Shown: positions 41,592 through 50,278 of the stretch, one piece after another | Layout of the letters: the number at the start of each line of letters is the position of its first letter | Numbering within the stretch: the first letter of the stretch is position 1 | The notes under the pieces: generated by a model | Told to the model about the DNA's origin: nothing | Databases searched by the model: none | The model's input: the letters and a program-made list of their open reading frames with translations, nothing else | Made by a program: the position numbers and the translations under genes | From: Asanoa ferruginea | GTDB taxonomy: Bacteria; Actinomycetota; Actinomycetes; Mycobacteriales; Micromonosporaceae | Assembly (NCBI RefSeq): GCF_003387075.1 | Contig: NZ_QUMQ01000001.1 | Location: 5,146,001-5,210,000 of the forward strand | Direction: 5' to 3' | DNA length: 64,000 bases

Positions 41592-42802
41592 CCGAAACGA
41601 CCCGTCCGCGGCTGCTGCTGGTCGGCATGGGCATGATGGGCCGGCCCTACCTCGCGCGTGCCCGCCGCCTGGGGTTCGCGGTCTCGGTGGTCGACTACGA
41701 GGGTTCGCTCGGCGCGCCCGACCTCGCCGACTCGTGGCGCGGCGACGACCGTCGTCACCCGATCCCCAACGGGTTCGGCGCCGGCGATGAAGTCTGGTAC
41801 GCCGCGGCCAGCCGCGCGGTTGCCGAGGCCGAGCCGGACGCGGTGCTGGCCTTCGCCGAGCCGCACGTGTTGGCGGCCGCCCTGATCGCGGCGCGGCTCG
41901 GCCTTCCCGGCCCGGGGCTGCACGCCGCCACCGTCTCGCGTGACAAGGCCTTCCAGCGGGCCCTGTTCGAGCGGCACGGCATCCGCCAGCCGGCCTACCG
42001 GCTGGTCACCGATCAGGCGGCGGCAGAGGATTGGGCCGCGGGCCGCTATCCCGTCGTGCTCAAGCCCTTGGGCGAGAGCGGCAGCAAGGGTGTCGTCGTG
42101 GCGGCGGGCCCGCAGGGCGTCAAGGAATGGACGGCCGAATACGGCGGCACCGGTCCGTTCCTGTGCGAGGAGTACGTGCCCGGTGCGGAGTTCAGCTGCG
42201 AGGTCGTGGTCGACCGCTCGGTGGTGGTCTTCGCCAACGTGACGGCCAAGACCACCACCGAACCGCCGTACTGCGTAGAGGTCGAGCACCTGGTGCCGGC
42301 CGACGTCGACGCGGTGACCCGCGACGCGATCGTCGCGCAGGCCCGCGAGGTCGTGGCGGCGCTCGGCATGGGCGCCGGCATCGCGCACGTGGAAATGCGG
42401 CTCACCCCCGACGGTCCGTGCCTGATGGAGGTCGCCGTCCGCACGCCGGGTGACAACCTCATGGACCTGATCGAGGCGGCCACCGGGGTCGACCTGTTCG
42501 AAGCGGCCATCGCCGTCGCCGCCGATCGCCGGCCGGCGGTGGAGCCGACGCGGGACCGGGTCGCCGGCATCTGGTACCCGCTGCTCGAACCGGGGTCGCC
42601 CATTCCCACCGAGACGCTGCGCGGTGCCGAGACCCTGCCCGGCGTGACCCGGGTCGACATCAACCCGATGGCCGGCCCGACCGTGCCCGAGCTGCGGTGG
42701 TCGCTCGACCGGGCGGCGTGCGTGCTGGTCACCGGGCCCACGGTCGCGCAGCTGCGCGGATCGCTCCAGCGGGTCAAGGCGACCGTGCTGGCGGCCGGCT
42801 AG
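41588..42802 (+). CDS. ATP-grasp carboxylate-amine ligase family protein
   Basis: 404 residues. Preceding Rossmann-like part (LLLVGMGMMGRPYLARARRLGF), a central ATP-grasp domain with YPVVLKPLGESGSKGVVVA for ATP, FLCEEYVPGAEFSCEVVVD and GIAHVEMRLTPDGPCLMEVAVRTPGD for Mg-ATP acidic residues. It resembles PurK/LysX/biotin-carboxylase-like ligases that join a carboxylate to an amine via acylphosphate. It could form an amide in product assembly or a dipeptide. Its ATG overlaps the flavin reductase stop. It is the last gene of the rightward operon and ends head-on against an aldo/keto reductase gene with one base between stops. Confidence 0.85.
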   Translation: MTETTRPRLLLVGMGMMGRPYLARARRLGFAVSVVDYEGSLGAPDLADSWRGDDRRHPIPNGFGAGDEVWYAAASRAVAEAEPDAVLAFAEPHVLAAALIAARLGLPGPGLHAATVSRDKAFQRALFERHGIRQPAYRLVTDQAAAEDWAAGRYPVVLKPLGESGSKGVVVAAGPQGVKEWTAEYGGTGPFLCEEYVPGAEFSCEVVVDRSVVVFANVTAKTTTEPPYCVEVEHLVPADVDAVTRDAIVAQAREVVAALGMGAGIAHVEMRLTPDGPCLMEVAVRTPGDNLMDLIEAATGVDLFEAAIAVAADRRPAVEPTRDRVAGIWYPLLEPGSPIPTETLRGAETLPGVTRVDINPMAGPTVPELRWSLDRAACVLVTGPTVAQLRGSLQRVKATVLAAG

Positions 42803-42803
42803 G

Positions 42804-43829
42804 TCACACCGGAAGGCGCCGGGCCTGCTGGTCGACGCCGGCCGTGCCGTAGGGGTAGTCGGCGACCCGCGGCGCGCTGGCCTCGTCGAGACGCGCCCGC
42901 TCGTCGTCGGTCAGCACCAGGTCGGCGGCGGTCAGGTTGTCGTCGAGCTGCTCGGTGGTGCGGGCGCCCAGGATTACCGACGTGACCGCCGGGCGGTCGG
43001 CCAGCCAGGCGAGCGAGACCGCGGCCATCGACATTCCGCGCGCCTCGGCGATCTCGCGGACCGCGTCGACCACCTGCCACGTCTGCTCCGACGCGTTGCG
43101 GCCCGCGTAGGCCTCGACGCCGCGGTTGGGGTTCTCGCCCAGCCGGGTGGCGCCCGTGGGCAGGTCGTCGCGGCGGTATTTGCCGGTCAGCCAGCCGCCA
43201 CCGAGCGGCGACCAGGGCAGGATGCCGATGCCCTCGTTGACGCAGACCGGCACGACCTCGTGCTCGATATCGCGGGCCAGCAGGTTGTATTGCGGCTGCA
43301 CGGTGACGATCGGCGCCAGCCCGCCGAAGCGCGCGAGCAGCACCGCCTTCTGGAGCTGCCAGCCGACGAAGTTGCTGACACCGACATAGCGGATCTTGCC
43401 CGCGCGTACGGCGTCGTCGAAGAAACGCAGCGACTCCTCGATCGGGGTCATCGGGTCCCACGCGTGCGCCTGGTAGAGGTCGATCGCGTCGACGCCGAGC
43501 CGGGCCAGGCTGGCGTCGAGGGCCTTGCTCAGGTGCAGCCGGGACAGGCCGGCGTCGTTGCCGCCGTCGCCCATCGGGAAGCGGCCCTTGGTGGCGATCA
43601 CGAGCTTTTCGCGTACGCCGGGCCGGCTCCGCAGCCAGCGGCCGATGATCTCCTCGGAGATGCCGCGCGAGTAGACGTCGGCGGTGTCCAGGAACGTGCC
43701 GCCGGCCTCGACGAAGCGGTCGAGCTGGGCGTGCGAGCCGGCCTCGTCGGTCTCGTTGCCGAACGTCATCGTGCCGAGGCACAGCGTCGACACGACGGTC
43801 CCCGTTGAGCCGAGCCTGCGGTAGCGCAT
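42804..43829 (-). CDS. Aldo/keto reductase
   Basis: 341 residues from the ATG at 43829, which has AGGAGG upstream. AKR family signs: LGSTGTVVSTLCLGTMTFG start, catalytic Asp-Tyr in FLDTADVYSRG, catalytic Lys in LVIATKGRF, VGVSNFVGWQLQKA, VQPQYNLLARDIEHEV, and the NADPH-binding end SVILGARTTEQLDDNL. Typical cytosolic NADPH-dependent carbonyl reductase of the AKR12/13-like group. Probably outside the biosynthetic cluster, although sugar reductase roles of such enzymes in clusters are known. Confidence 0.9.
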   Translation of the reverse strand: MRYRRLGSTGTVVSTLCLGTMTFGNETDEAGSHAQLDRFVEAGGTFLDTADVYSRGISEEIIGRWLRSRPGVREKLVIATKGRFPMGDGGNDAGLSRLHLSKALDASLARLGVDAIDLYQAHAWDPMTPIEESLRFFDDAVRAGKIRYVGVSNFVGWQLQKAVLLARFGGLAPIVTVQPQYNLLARDIEHEVVPVCVNEGIGILPWSPLGGGWLTGKYRRDDLPTGATRLGENPNRGVEAYAGRNASEQTWQVVDAVREIAEARGMSMAAVSLAWLADRPAVTSVILGARTTEQLDDNLTAADLVLTDDERARLDEASAPRVADYPYGTAGVDQQARRLPV

Positions 43830-43952
43830 GCCGTTCCTCCTGCTGAAAGCGTTTCGCGAAGCGGCGCCCAATCTAACCCGGGGCCCGAAATTCGGTGGCG
43901 GCGGCAACCGGTGTCGGTGTTGCCTGACATCCCGTCCGTGGAGAGGGCTCGA

Positions 43953-44744
43953 ATGATTGTGGTGTGCGCGGCATCCGGCGCGCTCGGCCGGCTGGTGGTC
44001 GAGGAACTCGCAAAAACCGGCCATCAGGTCGTCGCGGCCGTCCGGGATCCCGGGCGCGCGGTGGCGGGGGTCGAGGTGCGGCATGGCGACTACGACGACC
44101 CGGCCTCGCTGCGGTCGGCGTTGCGTGGCGCCGAGCGGGTGCTGCTCATCTCGTCGCCCGAGCTGGCGGCCGACCGGCGGGTCCGGCAGCATCGGGCGGT
44201 CATCGAGGCGGCGACCACCAATGGCGTCCGGGCCATCGCCTACACCAGTTTCCTCGGCGCCGACCGCGGCGGCGACGGCATGAACGCGGCGCACCACGAG
44301 ACCGAGCGGGCCGTCGTCGAGAGCGGGATCGGCTACACGCTCCTGCGGCACCCTTTCTACACCGACGCGTTCGTCAACGCCGGGCTGGCCGCGGTGGTCG
44401 CGGCGGGCCGGCTGGAGAGCGCGACCGGCGGGCGCGGCCTCAACACGGCGCTACGGGCCGACCTCGCGGCCGCGGCCGCCACCGTGCTGACCTCCGACGA
44501 CCACCTCGGTCGCGGCTACGACCTGACCGGACCACTGTGGACCTACCCGGAGCTCGCCGCCTTGCTCAGCGAGGTCAGCGGGAAGCCGGTCGAATACCAG
44601 GAGGCCGAGGTCGGCGGCGGGATGGGCTTCCTGATGGGTCTGGCCAAGGCCGGCGCGCTCGAACGGCAGACCGACGACCTGGGGGGTCTGCTCGGCCGCC
44701 CGCCGACGAGCTTGCGGACGGCCGTGGAGCGGGCGCTGCGCTGA
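43953..44744 (+). CDS. NmrA-like NAD(P)-binding protein
   Basis: 263 residues from the ATG at 43953 with a GAGAGG stretch upstream. Rossmann start MIVVCAASGALGRLVVEELAKTGHQVVAAVRDP, which departs slightly from GxxGxxG, then RHGDYDDPASLRSAL and the YTSFLGAD-type region of atypical short-chain reductases (NmrA/QOR2). The catalytic Tyr-Lys pair is not evident, so it may be a redox sensor or quinone reductase. Divergent from the aldo/keto reductase gene. Confidence 0.85.
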   Translation: MIVVCAASGALGRLVVEELAKTGHQVVAAVRDPGRAVAGVEVRHGDYDDPASLRSALRGAERVLLISSPELAADRRVRQHRAVIEAATTNGVRAIAYTSFLGADRGGDGMNAAHHETERAVVESGIGYTLLRHPFYTDAFVNAGLAAVVAAGRLESATGGRGLNTALRADLAAAAATVLTSDDHLGRGYDLTGPLWTYPELAALLSEVSGKPVEYQEAEVGGGMGFLMGLAKAGALERQTDDLGGLLGRPPTSLRTAVERALR

Positions 44745-44749
44745 GCCGG

Positions 44750-46147
44750 TCACCAGCCGATCCCGGTGGAGACGGTCGGCATGGCATTGGGTATCCGGCC
44801 GGAGCCGAGCACCGTGCCGCCAGCGTCGACCGCCTCGAAGACGAGGTCGGCTGAGTCAGGGGCATCCACCACGGCGGCCAGGCCGTTGACGTCTGCCGTG
44901 TCGACAATGGACCCATCGTGCACCGCTCGAACCGCCTTCGCGCCGTCGGGCGCGACGACGAGCACCGAATCGCTTCCGCCGAACCGCATCGGCACGACGG
45001 CGGTCGGGCTGGTCGGGTCGTCGGGCATCCACGAGCCGGTGAGGTCGCGCAGTGTGTTGTCGGCTGCGGGTGACGCGATGTGCAGGTCGACCTGCCAACC
45101 GCTCGGCGCCGCTGGCGCCGCGGTGAGCACGCCGGTGCCGTCCCATGACCCGTGGTCATCGGGTTTCGCGCCAGCGATCTGGCCGCCCCAGAGGACCCGG
45201 ACCGGACCGCTCAGCTGGTTGGGCGCGATCTGGGTCGACGCGCGGACCGCGGCGCTGGCCAGTTGCCGGTCGACCTGACCGCGAGCGCCCTCGAGCGCGG
45301 CGTCGACCTCGGCGTCGGTGAGCGGTTTGGGCTCCTCGGGCGGCAACACCGTCGGGGCCGGTTGCGAGTCCCGGACAACCCCGTCACAGATCGCCCGCCA
45401 CCACTCGGCGCGTTCGGTGGCGGTGGTGCGCACCAGATATGACCCAGTGGGCTCCGGCTTCCAGTCGCTGACCGCGGGCAAGGGCGCGGATTCGACGACA
45501 CAGCCCTCGGGCACCAGCGCGACGGCGGCGCCGGCGTTCGTGCCGTCCGGCTTACCGAGCTTGGAGACGATCATGAACGGGTCCAGCGTGCTGCTGAAGG
45601 AAGCGGTGGCAGCCGCGCCGGCCACCTCCGCCGCTGAGGCGCCCCTTGGCGCCGCGAACCAGGCGCTGGAGTTCACATAGCCCGTGACCGGGGCCGGACT
45701 GGCGAGGTGGAACGCGACGAGCGCCACCCGGGCGTCGCCGACATCGTCGAGGAACACCACATTGACCTCGCTGACGCCGGCCTTCTGCTCGTAGTCGCCG
45801 GCTCGCTGGTGCTGTGCCAGCAACCGCGTCAGCTCGTCGACGTAGGCCGGGTCGGCCGTCGCCACCTGGCCGCGCGTCGGGGTCTCCCGCATCCGTTCGG
45901 ACCACTGGTTCATCGAGTGCGCCGGGTTCGTGTCGTCGTTGTCGGTGGTCGGACCGCCGCCACCGCCGGGCGACAGGACGACGGCGGTGACCGCCATGAC
46001 GACGATCAGGCCCAACCCGGCCGCGATCGCGCGCCGCCGCCTGACCCGGCGGTGGCGCGCGTGCAGCCGGCCGTAGGGATCCGGCGCGGGGAGCGCTTCG
46101 CCGGCCAGCTCGACCAGCACCTCACGGATCCGATCGTCGACGCTCAT
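44750..46147 (-). CDS. Sigma-factor-associated membrane protein
   Basis: 465 residues. A short cytosolic N-terminus (about 45 residues, RRRRAIAAG boundary) precedes one membrane helix (LGLIVVMAVTAVVLSP) and a large, low-homology extracytoplasmic domain. Cysteines near CVVES and ICDGV may pair. The start overlaps the stop of the ECF sigma factor gene (ATGA), the arrangement expected for an anti-sigma or sensor partner in SigE-type pairs of actinobacteria. There is no recognisable zinc anti-sigma motif, so direct sigma binding is uncertain. Confidence 0.65.
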   Translation of the reverse strand: MSVDDRIREVLVELAGEALPAPDPYGRLHARHRRVRRRRAIAAGLGLIVVMAVTAVVLSPGGGGGPTTDNDDTNPAHSMNQWSERMRETPTRGQVATADPAYVDELTRLLAQHQRAGDYEQKAGVSEVNVVFLDDVGDARVALVAFHLASPAPVTGYVNSSAWFAAPRGASAAEVAGAAATASFSSTLDPFMIVSKLGKPDGTNAGAAVALVPEGCVVESAPLPAVSDWKPEPTGSYLVRTTATERAEWWRAICDGVVRDSQPAPTVLPPEEPKPLTDAEVDAALEGARGQVDRQLASAAVRASTQIAPNQLSGPVRVLWGGQIAGAKPDDHGSWDGTGVLTAAPAAPSGWQVDLHIASPAADNTLRDLTGSWMPDDPTSPTAVVPMRFGGSDSVLVVAPDGAKAVRAVHDGSIVDTADVNGLAAVVDAPDSADLVFEAVDAGGTVLGSGRIPNAMPTVSTGIGW

Positions 46148-46644
46148 CGCAGGTTCTCCTTCGCCGGTTGGTTGTCGCCGAGGGCGGTCCTCAGCCGAGC
46201 CAGCCCGCGTGACGCGTGGCTCTTGACCGTGCCGACCGGCCAGCCGAGTTGCGCCGCGACCTCGGCCTCCGGCAGGTCGTCGAGATAACGCAGGACAACC
46301 ACGACGCGGGTACGCGGCGGCAGGCCCCGCAAAGCCGCGGCGACGGCGTCGCGCCGGACCACCCGCTCGGCCGTGTCGTCGCCCGCGGGTTCGGGCGGTT
46401 GCGCGCCGACCAACTCGCGGGACCGGACCCGGTGCCACAGGCTGATGTGCTGGTTGGCCATCGTGCGCCGCAGGTAGGCGACCGGATCGTCGATCTTCCG
46501 CCACCGCCGCATCACCTTCAGCAGCGCCGACTGCACCAGGTCCTCGGCGTCGTGCGCCGAGCCGGTCAGCAGGTAGGCGATCCGCAGCAGTTCGCCGTAG
46601 CGCACGTCTACGAACTCCTGAAACCCGCCGTCGTCATCCGCCAC
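46144..46644 (-). CDS. ECF RNA polymerase sigma factor (SigE-like)
   Basis: 166 residues; start chosen at the GTG at 46644, with GAGGAG six bases upstream. Region 2: FQEFVDVRYGELLRIAYLLTGSAHDAEDLVQSALLKVM. Region 4: LPPRTRVVVVLRYLDDLPEAEVAAQLGWPVGTVKSHASRGLARLR. This is the actinobacterial SigE-family pattern. It is cotranscribed with a membrane protein downstream and lies divergent from an ABC transporter whose promoter region carries an iron-box-like sequence. Confidence 0.88.
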   Translation of the reverse strand: MADDDGGFQEFVDVRYGELLRIAYLLTGSAHDAEDLVQSALLKVMRRWRKIDDPVAYLRRTMANQHISLWHRVRSRELVGAQPPEPAGDDTAERVVRRDAVAAALRGLPPRTRVVVVLRYLDDLPEAEVAAQLGWPVGTVKSHASRGLARLRTALGDNQPAKENLR

Positions 46645-46739
46645 CGGCACTCCTCGATGTTCGTCGCTACCTACACGACCCCGGCGAAGGCGGAAACGTT
46701 GCGGCCTTTCGATATGCGATTGGCGTACGCCTGATTGGC

Positions 46740-46755
46740 GGTTAGCCTCTCCTAA
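46740..46755. promoter_or_regulatory. IdeR/DtxR-type iron-box-like sequence
   Basis: GGTTAGCCTCTCCTAA matches 14 of 16 positions of the last part of the consensus TTAGGTTAGSCTAACCTAA; the first three consensus bases are not matched. It lies 30-45 bases upstream of the ABC transporter start at 46785 and suggests repression by iron-loaded IdeR/DmdR. A better copy is at 55505-55523. Confidence 0.5.
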
Positions 46756-46784
46756 CTTGTCGAGTGGGGGGGAAGACACCAGCC

Positions 46785-48458
46785 ATGGCGGACCCGACCC
46801 GCCGGCTGATCGGCGAGATGTTCCGGCGTCAGCGCCGCGGCGTCGCGCTGACCGCCGGTTTCTGGTCGTTGCACCAGATCTGTGAGGCCCTCGTGCCGGT
46901 CGCGATCGGCGTCGTGATCGATCAGGCCGTCGGCACCGGCTCCGGCGCGGCGATGATCTGGTCGCTGGTCGGCGTCTTCGCGTTGTTCACCGCGCTCACC
47001 ATGGGCTGGCGCACCGGCCTCTGGTTCGTCTCCCGGGCCGAGCAGGAAGAGTCGCACCTGCTGCGGATGGCGGTGGTCCGGCGGGTCATCACCGGGCGCG
47101 GGATCAGCACCGAGCGGCAGACCGGCGAGCTGCTGTCGATCGCGACCTCCGACACGCAGGGTGCGTCGGAGCTGCTCGAGCTGGGCAGCCGCGCGGTCTC
47201 CGCGAGCGTCGGACTGGTGGTGTCCACAGTGGTCCTGCTGCGGATCGACTGGTCGCTCGGCGTCGGGCTGGTGATCGGCGTCCCGGTGCTCGTGCTGGCG
47301 CTCAACGCGCTGGGCCCGCTGGTCGAACGGCACACCTCGGCCCAGCAACAGGCGATCGGCGAGTCCGCGGCGACCGCGTCTGACCTGCTGACCGGGCTGC
47401 GGCCGCTGCGCGGGTTCGGCGGCGTCGACGAGGCCACCCGGCGCTACCGCACCGCCAGCCGCACCTCGCTGCGGGCCAACATCGGCGCGGTCAAGGCCGG
47501 TGCGGCGTTCATCGGCGTCTCGACGTTCACCACCAGCCTGCTGATCGCGGTCGTGGCCGCGCTGTCCGGCTGGTTCGCGCTGCGCGGCCGGATCACCATC
47601 GGCGAGCTGATCACGATCGTCGGGCTGGCCGCGTTCATCACCGACCCGGTGCTCAACCTCGCCAACTGCGTGTTCCGGTTCGCGACCGTCCGGGCCAGCG
47701 CGACCCGGGTCGCCGAGATCCTGGGCGCTCCGGCCCGCACCGAGTCCGGCACCCGCCCGGCCATCGCGGGCCCGGTGGCCCTCGACGACGTGCACACGCC
47801 GGGCCTGGAGGGCGTCAGCTTCGCGGTCGGGCCGGGCGAGTTGGTCGGCGTCGTCACCACCGAGATCGCCGCCGCCGACGCGGTCACCGACCTGCTCGCC
47901 GGCACCCGCGTGCCGGACAAGGGCCAGGTCACGCTGGCCGGCACGGCGCTGGCCGAGCTCGACATCGCCTCGCTGCGCCGGGCCCTGCTGGTCGAGCCGC
48001 ACGCCGTCGACCTGTTCGGCGGCACCCTGCGCGAGGCGCTGCGCACCGACGACGCCCAGGACGACGCGACGATGGCCGCGGCCATGGCGGCGGCCTCCAC
48101 CAGCGACCTGGTCGCCGACGGCAGCCGCGGGCTCGACCACGAGTTGCTCGACCACGGCGTCAACCTCTCCGGCGGGCAACGGCAGCGGGTCGCGGTGGCC
48201 CGGGCGCTGCTCGCCGACCGGCCGGTGACCGCCTTCCGCGACCCGACCACGGCGGTCGACGCGGTCACCGAGCACGCCATCGCCGAGGGCCTGCGCGCCC
48301 ACCGGGCCGGCCGCGCGACGGTGCTGGTCACCACCAGCGCGCCGCTGCTCGACCGGTGCGACCGGGTGGTGTTCGTGCACGCCGGCCGGGTGCAGGGCGA
48401 AGGACGGCACCGCGACCTTCTCGAACTTCCGGCGTACGCGGATGTGGTGCTGCGATGA
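46785..48458 (+). CDS. ABC transporter half with degenerate nucleotide site (iron-regulated pair, subunit 1)
   Basis: 557 residues: six-helix exporter-type membrane domain (residues about 20-310) and a C-terminal ATPase domain. The Walker A region reads GVVTTEIAAADAV with no GxxGxGKST, the Walker B end is AFRDPTTAVD lacking the catalytic Glu, and the H-loop reads TTSAP without His. The signature LSGGQRQRVAVARALL is intact. It cannot hydrolyse ATP with its own Walker site but can complete the site of its partner. GGGGGAAG is upstream of the chosen ATG; the GTG at 46764 is an alternative. It overlaps the second subunit by four bases. Iron-box context suggests siderophore or ferric-siderophore transport, as in IrtAB/YbtPQ or exporter pairs. 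Confidence 0.85.
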   Translation: MADPTRRLIGEMFRRQRRGVALTAGFWSLHQICEALVPVAIGVVIDQAVGTGSGAAMIWSLVGVFALFTALTMGWRTGLWFVSRAEQEESHLLRMAVVRRVITGRGISTERQTGELLSIATSDTQGASELLELGSRAVSASVGLVVSTVVLLRIDWSLGVGLVIGVPVLVLALNALGPLVERHTSAQQQAIGESAATASDLLTGLRPLRGFGGVDEATRRYRTASRTSLRANIGAVKAGAAFIGVSTFTTSLLIAVVAALSGWFALRGRITIGELITIVGLAAFITDPVLNLANCVFRFATVRASATRVAEILGAPARTESGTRPAIAGPVALDDVHTPGLEGVSFAVGPGELVGVVTTEIAAADAVTDLLAGTRVPDKGQVTLAGTALAELDIASLRRALLVEPHAVDLFGGTLREALRTDDAQDDATMAAAMAAASTSDLVADGSRGLDHELLDHGVNLSGGQRQRVAVARALLADRPVTAFRDPTTAVDAVTEHAIAEGLRAHRAGRATVLVTTSAPLLDRCDRVVFVHAGRVQGEGRHRDLLELPAYADVVLR

Positions 48459-50194
48459 CGACGATCCTGCCCATCGCCGGCGGCCGCACCACCGCCCGCG
48501 CGTTCGGCCGCAAGCTGCGCCGCTATCCCGGTCTCGGGCTGGCCGCGGTGCTGGCCTCGGCCGCGGCGAGCGGTGCGGCGGTCGCCGTGCCGATCCTGCT
48601 CGGCCGCCTGGTCGACCTGGTCGCGGCGCACGGCGAGACCTCGTCGCTGCTGGCCAACGCGGCGTGGATCCTGGCCTCCGGCCTCGCCGCGGCGGTGCTG
48701 GCCGGCGTTTCCCGCTGGCTCGTCGCCGAGTGGGGCTCGCGGGCCTGCGCCGACCTGCGCGAAGAGGTGCTCGACCACGCGCTGCGGATGGACGCGGCCC
48801 GGCTCGAGGCCGCCGGTGCCGGCGACGTCGCCTCCCGGGTCACCGACGACGTCGAGCAGGTCACCGACGCGACCCGGCTGGCCGCCGAGGTGTTCGCCGC
48901 GCTGGTCACCGTCGCCATCACGTTCGCCGGTTTCGCCACCCTCGACTGGCGGATCGCGCTGGCGTTCCTGGTCGTCTTCCCGGTCTACGCGATCGCTCTG
49001 CGCCGGTTCATCCCGCAGGCCGAGCAGCGCTACGCCGCCGAACGGCGGGCCGTGGCGGTGCGCACGCAGAGCCTGCTCAGCACGTTCACCGGCGCGCGGA
49101 CCGTGCACGCCTACGGCATGGAAGACCGGCAAAGCGCCCGCGTCGACGCGGCCTCCCGCGGCGCCGTCGAAGCCCGGCTGCGCGCCATCCGCGGGTTCCT
49201 GTGGTTCGCCAACGTGATGAACTACGCCGAGGCGATCGGTCTCAGCGCCGTGCTACTGACCGGTTTCCTGCTGGTCCGCGCCGACGCCAGCACGGTCGGT
49301 GAGGTCACCGCAGCCGCGCTGCTCTTCCACCGGCTGTTTGGCCCGCTGGGCCTGCTGCTGGTCACCTTCAACGACGTGCAGTCGGCCGGCGCCGCGCTGG
49401 CCCGGCTCGTCGGCGTCGCCGAGTTGGAGATGCCGGCCCCGTCCGGGCACGTCGCCGCGAAGACACCGACCAGCGTCGTCGCCACCGCGGTCGCACACCA
49501 CTACCTCGACGGGCCGACCGTGCTGCACGACGTGTCGATCGAGATCCCGGCCGGCCGGTCACTGGCCGTCGTCGGCGCGAGCGGCGCGGGCAAGACCACC
49601 CTCGCCGCGATCCTCGGCGGCGTCTTCCCGGCCACCGGCGGCGAGGTGCGGTTGGGCGGCCGGCCGATCGGCGACCTGGCCCCCGACGAGCTGCGCCGGC
49701 TGGTCGGCGTCGTGACCCAGGAGGTGCACGTCTTCGCCGGCACCCTGGCCGACGACCTGCGCCTGGCCGTTCCCGACGCGACCGACCACGACCTGCACGC
49801 CGCCCTGAAACTCGCGGGCGCCGACGACTGGGTCACCGCGCTGCCCGACGGCCTGCAGACCCGCGTCGGCGACGGCGAACACCCGCTCACCGCGAGCCAG
49901 GCGCAGCAACTGGCGCTGGCCCGGATCGCGCTGGTCGACCCGCCGGTGGTGATCCTCGACGAGGCCAGCGCCGAGGCGGGCAGCGCCGGCGCCCGCCAAC
50001 TGGAGCTGGCCAGCGCCGCCCTGCTCCAGGACCGCACCGCGGTGGTGGTCGCACACCGGCTGACCCAGGCACAGAGCTGCGACCGGATCGCGGTGATGGC
50101 GCAGGGCCGGATCATCGAGCTGGGCACCCCGGCGGAGCTGATCGCCGCCGGCGGCGCCTACGCCGAACTCTGGGCCGCCTGGCACACGGCGTAG
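48455..50194 (+). CDS. ABC transporter half with intact Walker motifs (subunit 2)
   Basis: 579 residues with six membrane helices and an ATPase domain. Walker A VVGASGAGKTTL, Q-loop VTQEVHVFAG, Walker B VVILDEASAE with catalytic Glu and H-loop VVVAHRLT are all intact, but the signature is degenerate: LTASQAQQLALAR instead of LSGGQ. Together with subunit 1 this leaves exactly one consensus ATP site (its Walker motifs plus the partner's LSGGQ) and one fully degenerate site, the hallmark of heterodimeric type IV ABC systems. Substrate inferred as siderophore-related only from the iron-box-like sequence and the uptake operon nearby. Confidence 0.88.
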   Translation: MTTILPIAGGRTTARAFGRKLRRYPGLGLAAVLASAAASGAAVAVPILLGRLVDLVAAHGETSSLLANAAWILASGLAAAVLAGVSRWLVAEWGSRACADLREEVLDHALRMDAARLEAAGAGDVASRVTDDVEQVTDATRLAAEVFAALVTVAITFAGFATLDWRIALAFLVVFPVYAIALRRFIPQAEQRYAAERRAVAVRTQSLLSTFTGARTVHAYGMEDRQSARVDAASRGAVEARLRAIRGFLWFANVMNYAEAIGLSAVLLTGFLLVRADASTVGEVTAAALLFHRLFGPLGLLLVTFNDVQSAGAALARLVGVAELEMPAPSGHVAAKTPTSVVATAVAHHYLDGPTVLHDVSIEIPAGRSLAVVGASGAGKTTLAAILGGVFPATGGEVRLGGRPIGDLAPDELRRLVGVVTQEVHVFAGTLADDLRLAVPDATDHDLHAALKLAGADDWVTALPDGLQTRVGDGEHPLTASQAQQLALARIALVDPPVVILDEASAEAGSAGARQLELASAALLQDRTAVVVAHRLTQAQSCDRIAVMAQGRIIELGTPAELIAAGGAYAELWAAWHTA

Positions 50195-50204
50195 ACCGGC
50201 GAGG

Positions 50205-50224
50205 TCTCCCCCGCGCGGGGGAGA
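50205..50224 (+). terminator. Palindromic terminator after the ABC transporter pair
   Basis: TCTCCCCC-GCGC-GGGGGAGA, a perfect 20-base palindrome 11 bases after the stop codon of subunit 2. A stable GC hairpin; no T-tract. Confidence 0.65.
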
Positions 50225-50278
50225 TGGCTGGCTCGCAGGGGTGAAGTGGTCCGTCGCCGGCGTGGATATTTTGGCCCG

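Noticed and set aside
46752-48410. Long minus-strand frames opposite the ABC transporter pair
   Set aside because: Gln/Arg/Asp-rich shadow sequence; the plus-strand products have full membrane and ATPase domains.
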